From contig CAAERF010000316.1 of NCBI GenBank assembly GCA_900758315.1, positions 1 to 11,566 on the forward strand: a stretch of DNA of 11,566 bases, given 5' to 3'. The notes below the pieces were generated by a model. It was not told the DNA's origin, did no database searches, and saw only the letters and a program-made list of their open reading frames with translations. The DNA comes from an uncultured Oscillospiraceae bacterium. GTDB taxonomy: Bacteria; Bacillota; Clostridia; Oscillospirales; Oscillospiraceae. This document shows positions 6,889 to 11,566 of this stretch, one piece after another. Positions within the stretch are counted from its first letter, which is position 1, and each line of letters starts with the position of its first letter. Both the position numbers and the translations under genes were made by a program.

Positions 6889-8686
6889 CACCCAGAACGC
6901 CCGACAGATACGGGACCCGATGCGGATCCGTGGGACACTGGCCGGAGCGAAGTCTACGGCCCTGACAATGACCGCCAGCGGGGCGAAGCTGGCTGACACA
7001 GACGCCCTGGGCAAGGATCACCTGACCTGGGGGATGATGCGCCTGGCGGACTTCAGCGGCGGGATCCCGCTGGACGGGAGCTGTATCCTGTACGGCGCTG
7101 TCGAGCAGTCGGCAGACGATGGGAAGTACGGGGTCCGGGGGAATACCGGCGCCGGCTTTACCATCAAGGTTACCGCGTCGGAGAACGTCGGCGCGCTGAC
7201 CATTCTGCTGGCCGTGGACAGCGACTCCGGCACACTGACGGCGTCGGGGGAGTCGGTGGCATTTGCGCCGGGGGATACGGTCATGGTCTCCTGTGCCAGG
7301 AGCGTGACCCTGACCTTCACGCCGGACAGCGGCAGCACCGGCCGCATTATGGTGCAGAGCATCTGCGCCGGGGTGCAGATCAGCCTGACGGAGGAGAACA
7401 TTACCTCCTGCGTGGTGACACTGCGCTCTGACCTGTCCCTGGACAACCCCACGTGGCAGGAGAGCGAGATTGTGTACAATGTGTACTGGCCCAACGACAT
7501 CGCGGAGGCGCTCAGCACCCTCAGCGACAACACGCCGCTCACCTATTCCGCCGGGTATGCCGGGGACATGTCGCCGCAGCGAAAATTCTACCTGGCGGAG
7601 AAGGTGACCCAGGCGGACAACATCATTACCATCAAAGGGGTGGACGCCTCGCACCTGCTGGAGAAGGATATGGCGGCGGAGCTGCGGACCCTGTACAGCA
7701 CCACCGCCGCGTCCTATGTCTACGATCTGTTCCGGGATGTCATTGCCGGTGCCGGCATCTCCGCTAAACGGGAGGCCCTGCCCAAAGCCACCGCGAAAAC
7801 TGGGACAAAGAGCCTGCTGTACCTGGAGCAGCAGCCCCGGCGGGAGGTTGTGGCCTTTTGCATGAACCTGCTGCGGGGCAGCACCTCCACTGCTCTGGGC
7901 AAGAGCGCCGGAGCGGGCTTTTACCCGGAGTTCGTGGACGCCGGCATCCCGGTGGTCCGCTGGAAGCGGGTGGGGGTCCAGTGGGAGATCAGCGAGGAGG
8001 ACTGCGGGGAAGTGGTGGACGAATATGAGCGGTCAGTGAACAAGCTGACCATCACGTCCCCCAACACGGAGATTGAGGAGGCGGAGCTGAAGAAGCTGAC
8101 CCGCCCGAAAAAGCCGGCCCACCCCACCGCAAAGCAGCTGAAGTCCTACAAGGAGAAGTTGGCCAAGTACAATCTGGAAAAGAAATGGAACGGATACTTT
8201 TCCATCCTGTCCAAGAAGGTCAAGAAGGGAAAGACCTATAAGCTGAAATTCAAGGAGGCCTATGTCCACGTCAAAGTGAGCGATTCCGCGCTGGCCAAGC
8301 TGACCGAAACCAACATCATGTGGGTGAAGGTCAAAGCGCTCAAGGACGGGACGCTGACCCTGTACGGCCACAAGCTGACCACAGAGGAGGATCCGGACGC
8401 CATCACCATGACCAAGGCGCGGCCGGGTGCCGCGGTGGAGATCAGCTACCAGTTCAACGACCGGACCTTCCTGCCCCAGGACGCGCTGCGGGAGACTGCC
8501 TTTGGCCGCAATAAGCACACTGGCTCCTTTCGCTGGAAAGGGGATCCCAGGATGCAGCCCCGGGACCGGTTTACCTATCACCGCAAGGACGGGACCGATC
8601 AGACCTGTACCATGGAGTCCATCACCCTGACCCATGAGGGCGGCGGAACCTGGGCGGAGATCACATTCAGAGAGGATGATGCGTAA
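6875..8686 (+). CDS. Tail hub / baseplate protein (Tal-like, siphovirus tail tip)
   Basis: A 603-residue structural protein that likely forms the trimeric hub closing the tail tube. The ATG at 6875 overlaps the previous gene by 14 bases, with GGAGG at 6858-6862. After an N-terminal segment (NARQIRDPMRIRGTL) comes a beta-rich region at about 57-180, then conserved hub features: WQESEIVYNVYWPNDIAE (194-211), RKFYLAEKV near 236, ITIKGVDASHLLEKD near 250, DAGIPVVRWK before the box EEDCGEV (374-380), and a C-terminal G-SFRWKGDPRMQPRDRF segment (550-566) followed by THEGGGTWAEI near the end. These boxes recur together in hub proteins of Clostridia phages. Residues 406-467 are a lysine-rich insert (20 Lys in 62 residues) with locally lower GC. 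No C-terminal peptidase domain is attached, unlike many Tal proteins, so wall degradation would have to come from another protein. Confidence 0.82.
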   Translation: MSTIDTQNARQIRDPMRIRGTLAGAKSTALTMTASGAKLADTDALGKDHLTWGMMRLADFSGGIPLDGSCILYGAVEQSADDGKYGVRGNTGAGFTIKVTASENVGALTILLAVDSDSGTLTASGESVAFAPGDTVMVSCARSVTLTFTPDSGSTGRIMVQSICAGVQISLTEENITSCVVTLRSDLSLDNPTWQESEIVYNVYWPNDIAEALSTLSDNTPLTYSAGYAGDMSPQRKFYLAEKVTQADNIITIKGVDASHLLEKDMAAELRTLYSTTAASYVYDLFRDVIAGAGISAKREALPKATAKTGTKSLLYLEQQPRREVVAFCMNLLRGSTSTALGKSAGAGFYPEFVDAGIPVVRWKRVGVQWEISEEDCGEVVDEYERSVNKLTITSPNTEIEEAELKKLTRPKKPAHPTAKQLKSYKEKLAKYNLEKKWNGYFSILSKKVKKGKTYKLKFKEAYVHVKVSDSALAKLTETNIMWVKVKALKDGTLTLYGHKLTTEEDPDAITMTKARPGAAVEISYQFNDRTFLPQDALRETAFGRNKHTGSFRWKGDPRMQPRDRFTYHRKDGTDQTCTMESITLTHEGGGTWAEITFREDDA

Positions 8687-9051
8687 TGGCATGGCAGGAA
8701 CCGGATACCGAGTGGAGTGCCGGGGAACGTCTGACCTGCGACGACTTTAACCGCATCTGCGGCAATCTCAACTACCTGGCCGGGGACAGCGCTCTGAAAA
8801 CCGACTGGACGGACAACGACTTCCTGAGCCTGGATGCGTGGAAGGCAGTGACGGCCCGGGTGGCCCAGCTGACGGCAGCGGCAAACGTGGACACCGTCCT
8901 GATCGACACCCGCCTGACGGCGGACAACATCCAGGCGATGGAACAGGCCACCGCGGCAGTAAAGGTGTGGGTGGACCTGGTGGAAAAGAATCGCAAATAC
9001 CCGCTGTACACCAATCAGGTGTATGCGGGCACGCACTATGCAAGGGGGTAG
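8686..9051 (+). CDS. Small tail-tip associated protein of unknown function
   Basis: A 121-residue protein starting at the ATG of a TAATG overlap with the hub, with AGAGAGGA at 8669-8676. Its N-terminus (W-x-x-G-E-R-L-T-C-D-D-F-N-R-I, then GNLNYL) follows a pattern seen at the start of many small Gram-positive phage tail genes, in which a Trp, a Gly, a Leu-Thr and an Asn-Arg-Ile box precede a short helix; I know this pattern but not a proven function for it. A helix with TADNIQAMEQATAAVKVW follows, and the protein ends in YPLYTNQVYAGTHYARG. Between the hub and the lectin-like adaptor it is probably a structural or bridging subunit of the tip. It has no signal peptide or membrane segment. Confidence 0.62.
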   Translation: MAWQEPDTEWSAGERLTCDDFNRICGNLNYLAGDSALKTDWTDNDFLSLDAWKAVTARVAQLTAAANVDTVLIDTRLTADNIQAMEQATAAVKVWVDLVEKNRKYPLYTNQVYAGTHYARG

Positions 9052-9053
9052 CT

Positions 9054-9518
9054 ATGGCATTGGAAGACAGAGTGGTGGAGTACCCGAACCGGTACACCAT
9101 GACGGACGCAAACGGGAATACCTCCACGGTATTTCTGGACCCGGACCCGGGCGAGGTCGAGCAGGAGGGCACCCTGCTCAACGCGAAAAACCTGACTACG
9201 GAGATCGAGGAGATCGCCCAGAACGCGACCGGCGCCTATTCCGACAGCTATGGGAACGCCCACTTCAACAACCTCCAGCGGGGCCGTGTGGTGGCGCCCT
9301 CCAAGGGGAACCGGGGCAAAAATGTGTCCGTGAAGGTCACCTTCCCCAAGGCGTTCAGCGCCACGCCGGTGGTCATGGTCAATCCGCTCACCTCCAGACC
9401 GGATGCGGTCCGGGCCAGCGCAAAGGACCCGTCTGCCACCGGGTTTACCCTCTACCTGTACCGCTCCACGGCGGTGGGAGACAGTAACACGTCGGTGGAC
9501 TGGATCGCCATGCTCTGA
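9054..9518 (+). CDS. Tail fibre adaptor with C-terminal H-type lectin-like domain
   Basis: A 154-residue protein. The ATG at 9054 lies 5 bases after AAGGGGG (9042-9048); a longer in-frame reading from 8838 would overlap almost the whole upstream half of the previous gene and lacks support. Residues 1-48 (EDRVVEYPNRYTMTD, then EVEQEGTLLNAKNL) match the short attachment domain found at the N-terminus of many Firmicutes phage fibres. A short helix and Ala/Asn-rich neck (about 49-75) leads to residues 76-154, with VSVKVTFPKAFSATPVVMVN and GFTLYLYRS ending in TSVDWIAML. A FPKAF-x-x-x-P-V-V strand plus a closing V-D-W-I-A strand is the signature of H-type lectin domains, which trimerise and bind sugars, often GalNAc. 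It is a likely receptor-binding or accessory adhesion subunit. The sugar bound cannot be read from the sequence. Confidence 0.78.
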   Translation: MALEDRVVEYPNRYTMTDANGNTSTVFLDPDPGEVEQEGTLLNAKNLTTEIEEIAQNATGAYSDSYGNAHFNNLQRGRVVAPSKGNRGKNVSVKVTFPKAFSATPVVMVNPLTSRPDAVRASAKDPSATGFTLYLYRSTAVGDSNTSVDWIAML

Positions 9519-9533
9519 GGAGGTGCGGGGATG
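9517..9533 (+). promoter_or_regulatory. Ribosome binding site of the terminal fibre gene
   Basis: GAGGAGG at 9517-9523 overlaps the TGA of the lectin-like gene and lies 7 bases before the ATG at 9531. The near-perfect site settles the start of the long final gene. Confidence 0.75.
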
Positions 9534-11566
9534 ACAATCAAGGTCGGAAATCAATACATCCACACCGTGCTGGGATATGTGGACGATACCGGCACCACGG
9601 TGATCACCGGGGACCCGGAGCTGGCCACCATGACCGGCAAGTACAGCGACACGTCCGCCGAGGAGTCCGCGGACCCCGCCGCGTATGCGTGGGAGGAGAT
9701 CGACCTCACGGAGCCTGACGAGGAGAACGATGAGGACGAGGAGGAGACCGGCGAGAGCGACAACGATCTCCTTTTCCGGCTGGCAGCCACCCAGTCGGCG
9801 GAGTCCGTCCAGGAAAATCTGGTCACCGGCACCAACCAGGGTGCGGAGGGCTGGCAGGCCGGGACAGGTACGATTGAGGACGCTGCGTGCAGCCCGGAGG
9901 AGAACGGTACCACCGTCAACGGGGTGCGGTGGACGGCAGCCGCAAACGACACCCTGTCCCGGACGGCGGACATCGCAGGAGAGGCCGTTCCGGACAGCGT
10001 CACCGTGTCCTTCTGGTGGAACGCCTCTGAGCAGTGCGGCCTGACGGTGTCGATCGGGGACAATGGGTCGGAGAAGCAGCGTAACTACGACAGCGCGGAC
10101 CTGGATGCAAACGGGAACGCCCTGGACTCGTCCGGTGCGTGGCTCTTTTTCGAGGCGCTGGTCCCCATCAGCGCAACGGCGGACAGCTATCCGGTGAAGA
10201 TCACTGCGGACAGCGCCGCCACCATTGACCTCTGCGACTTCAAGGTGGAGGCTGGCGACAAGACAACCGATTGGACCACCGCGTCCAAAGAGACAAAGGA
10301 GCAGGTAGACGGGCTGACAACGATCATAAAAGAATCTGCACAGCTGACCTGGTGTACCGTTGAAAAAGGGACGGAGGATCTGTCTGCCCTGAAGATCACG
10401 GATAACACGGTGGTGTACTTCCCGGCTGGGGCCTACACCGTTGCTCCGTGGACGCTGAGCGGGCTGAAAAATGTCACTATCCTGCTGGATGAGGCCGTTA
10501 TTACGTGTGCCGGAGACTACTTTCTTTCGGCAGATAACTGCGACGATATCCGCGTGTGCGGAGGCAGGATCACCGGTGCGGCTCTGTATGGCATCTTCTT
10601 CAAGGACTGCAAGCGGGCGAAGCTGGAGCGCTGTGAGATCGCGAATATCGGCGGAACAGCGTCCGACGCCCCGGCCGGCGTGCGGGTGTTTGGCGACTGC
10701 ACCGGCTTTGTAGTGGAGAACTGCCACATCCATGATGTGTCCTCCCAGTATGTGTCCAGCGACGGCTATATCCATAGCTACGGTATCTTGGTCAACCGGC
10801 TTTCCTCCTCCAATGCGTTCAGCCAACTGGGGAAAATCGTGAATTGTTATCTTTACAACATTGCCGGCATCGACAGTGACAGCGTGAAGGCGGACGGCGA
10901 CGGTATTTTTGTTCAGGGTCCTCCGTACCTGGATGCAGACAGCAACGTGGTCTGGCGGGAGCCGCAGATCATCATTGACCGCTGCATTGTCCAGTACTGC
11001 AAGAAGCGCGGGGCGAAGATCGCAGCGGATGGCGTGTCCATCCTGAACTCGATTTTTTCCGGCGAATTCTGGTACGCTGCCATCGACTTGCAGTATGGCC
11101 ATGGCAGGGTGGTGGACAGCAGCATTCAAAACAACAGCGACTACAACGGATCTATTACCTCCGGCATCGTGGCGTCAGACGGCGGATTTGAGGTGCGCGG
11201 CTGCACGATCCGCTGCCCCTACCAGGACAGTGACGGCAACACAAAATACCACCCGGGGATCCGGTTGGATAAGCGTTTGAGCGGCTCCGTGATTGATTCG
11301 ACTGTGCCGTGGGAGCGGTGCATTGTGGCGGACTGCTACTTCGATCAGGTCAGCCGCGCCATCTTCGCGAATACCTCCAACGCAGACGCGCCCACCTATA
11401 CGCTGGAGGGCATAGAGAGCACCGGCTGTCGCTTTGGCGTGTCCAACCAGAGCCATGTGGTGGACATCAGTGCCACAGTGTTTCCGGAGATTGGAACCTT
11501 CCGGTTTGTGGATTTCAGGTTCGATGCCGGTTCCAACCGCACAGAGGTGAAGGCGGCAAACAGTAA
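9531..11566 (+). CDS. Tail fibre / tailspike with parallel beta-helix, 3' end beyond the window
   Basis: I translated this frame codon by codon; it is open from the ATG at 9531 to the window end, 678 complete codons, and no stop is reached. Domains in order: an N-terminal attachment region (1-54) with VITGDPELATMTGKYSD; an acidic linker (55-79, 16 of 25 residues Asp or Glu); a beta-sandwich-like region (about 92-245) ending in VEAGDKTTDW (239-248), a box commonly found at the end of carbohydrate-binding-like modules in phage minor structural proteins; a short helix; and, from about 271, a right-handed parallel beta-helix with repeated G-x-x-I/V-x-x-C-x-I turns (for example KLERCEIANIG, FVVENCHIHDV, KIVNCYLYNI, IIDRCIVQYC, FEVRGCTIRC, CIVADCYF). 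Sixteen cysteines lie in the beta-helix. Such folds occur in receptor-binding tailspikes that may cut capsule or wall polysaccharide. No catalytic residues can be assigned from sequence alone. Confidence 0.85.
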   Translation, partial: MTIKVGNQYIHTVLGYVDDTGTTVITGDPELATMTGKYSDTSAEESADPAAYAWEEIDLTEPDEENDEDEEETGESDNDLLFRLAATQSAESVQENLVTGTNQGAEGWQAGTGTIEDAACSPEENGTTVNGVRWTAAANDTLSRTADIAGEAVPDSVTVSFWWNASEQCGLTVSIGDNGSEKQRNYDSADLDANGNALDSSGAWLFFEALVPISATADSYPVKITADSAATIDLCDFKVEAGDKTTDWTTASKETKEQVDGLTTIIKESAQLTWCTVEKGTEDLSALKITDNTVVYFPAGAYTVAPWTLSGLKNVTILLDEAVITCAGDYFLSADNCDDIRVCGGRITGAALYGIFFKDCKRAKLERCEIANIGGTASDAPAGVRVFGDCTGFVVENCHIHDVSSQYVSSDGYIHSYGILVNRLSSSNAFSQLGKIVNCYLYNIAGIDSDSVKADGDGIFVQGPPYLDADSNVVWREPQIIIDRCIVQYCKKRGAKIAADGVSILNSIFSGEFWYAAIDLQYGHGRVVDSSIQNNSDYNGSITSGIVASDGGFEVRGCTIRCPYQDSDGNTKYHPGIRLDKRLSGSVIDSTVPWERCIVADCYFDQVSRAIFANTSNADAPTYTLEGIESTGCRFGVSNQSHVVDISATVFPEIGTFRFVDFRFDAGSNRTEVKAANS

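Noticed and set aside
6885..6913. TTGACA followed by GATACG as a possible promoter at the start of the hub gene
   Set aside because: The spacing is acceptable but the -10 box matches only three of six bases, and it lies within overlapping coding sequences of a single operon.
6815..7654. A 279-codon minus-strand open frame opposite the hub gene
   Set aside because: Same reason: low-complexity Arg/His/Gly-rich translation opposite a gene with conserved hub motifs.
8838..9053. Longer reading of the lectin-like gene from 8838
   Set aside because: The extension overlaps the previous gene in another frame, is Gly/Pro/Arg-rich, and the ATG at 9054 has a clear ribosome site and begins the conserved attachment domain.
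9036..11129. A 697-codon open frame on the minus strand opposite the lectin-like and fibre genes
   Set aside because: The + strand frame encodes recognisable fibre domains with good ribosome sites. The antisense translation is rich in Arg, His, Gly and Val without domains, as expected from a GC-rich coding strand whose codons rarely give antisense stops.
9531..11566. Diversity-generating retroelement target in the fibre
   Set aside because: No reverse transcriptase, template repeat or C-type lectin variable region is visible; the missing 3' end leaves it untestable here.
1..11566. CRISPR array, tRNA, insertion sequence, toxin-antitoxin or defence genes
   Set aside because: No spaced direct repeats, cloverleaf, transposase or terminal inverted repeats were seen, and every interval is occupied by a structural phage gene.

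Overview
This window is the head-to-tail morphogenesis block of a double-stranded DNA phage or prophage with a long non-contractile (siphovirus-type) tail. All genes lie on the + strand in one tightly packed late operon: neighbouring genes overlap by 1-14 bases or are separated by fewer than 20 bases, with a single real gap of 76 bases. Strong AGGAGG-type ribosome binding sites, a base composition that ranges from about 40% to over 70% GC in 60-base stretches, and protein families typical of Gram-positive phages suggest a host in the Firmicutes, most likely a moderately GC-rich gut Clostridia/Oscillospiraceae lineage. The host is an inference. No integrase, attachment site or host gene is present, so prophage versus free phage cannot be decided.

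Head and connector region (1-2278): the 3' part of an HK97-fold major capsid protein, then four small connector genes in the usual order: head-tail connector, head closure protein, HK97 gp10-like protein and tail terminator.

Tail tube and assembly region (2271-6514): the major tail protein, a GC-rich hairpin in the only sizeable intergenic gap, a tail assembly chaperone gene with a programmed -1 frameshift on a run of nine A (short form 123 residues, long form 180 residues), and a 1011-residue tape measure protein. The middle of the tape measure keeps an 11-residue hydrophobic register without a slip over about 300 residues.

Tail tip and host-recognition region (6514-11566): a 124-residue protein at the distal-tail position, a 603-residue tail hub with an unusual lysine-rich insert, a 121-residue tip-associated protein, a 154-residue adaptor with a C-terminal H-type lectin-like domain, and a long fibre or tailspike with an acidic linker, a beta-sandwich-like middle and a cysteine-rich parallel beta-helix. 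The last gene runs off the window end.

Together the genes build the capsid exit, the tail tube measured by the tape, and a tip carrying at least two candidate glycan-binding modules. I see no tRNA, CRISPR array, insertion sequence, defence gene or lysis gene, and no convincing promoter; transcription presumably enters from upstream. There is no gene-free stretch longer than 300 bases. I did not find a new type of system. The most noteworthy signals are the frameshift site, the unbroken hendecad register in the tape measure, and the modular, compositionally uneven tail-tip genes.
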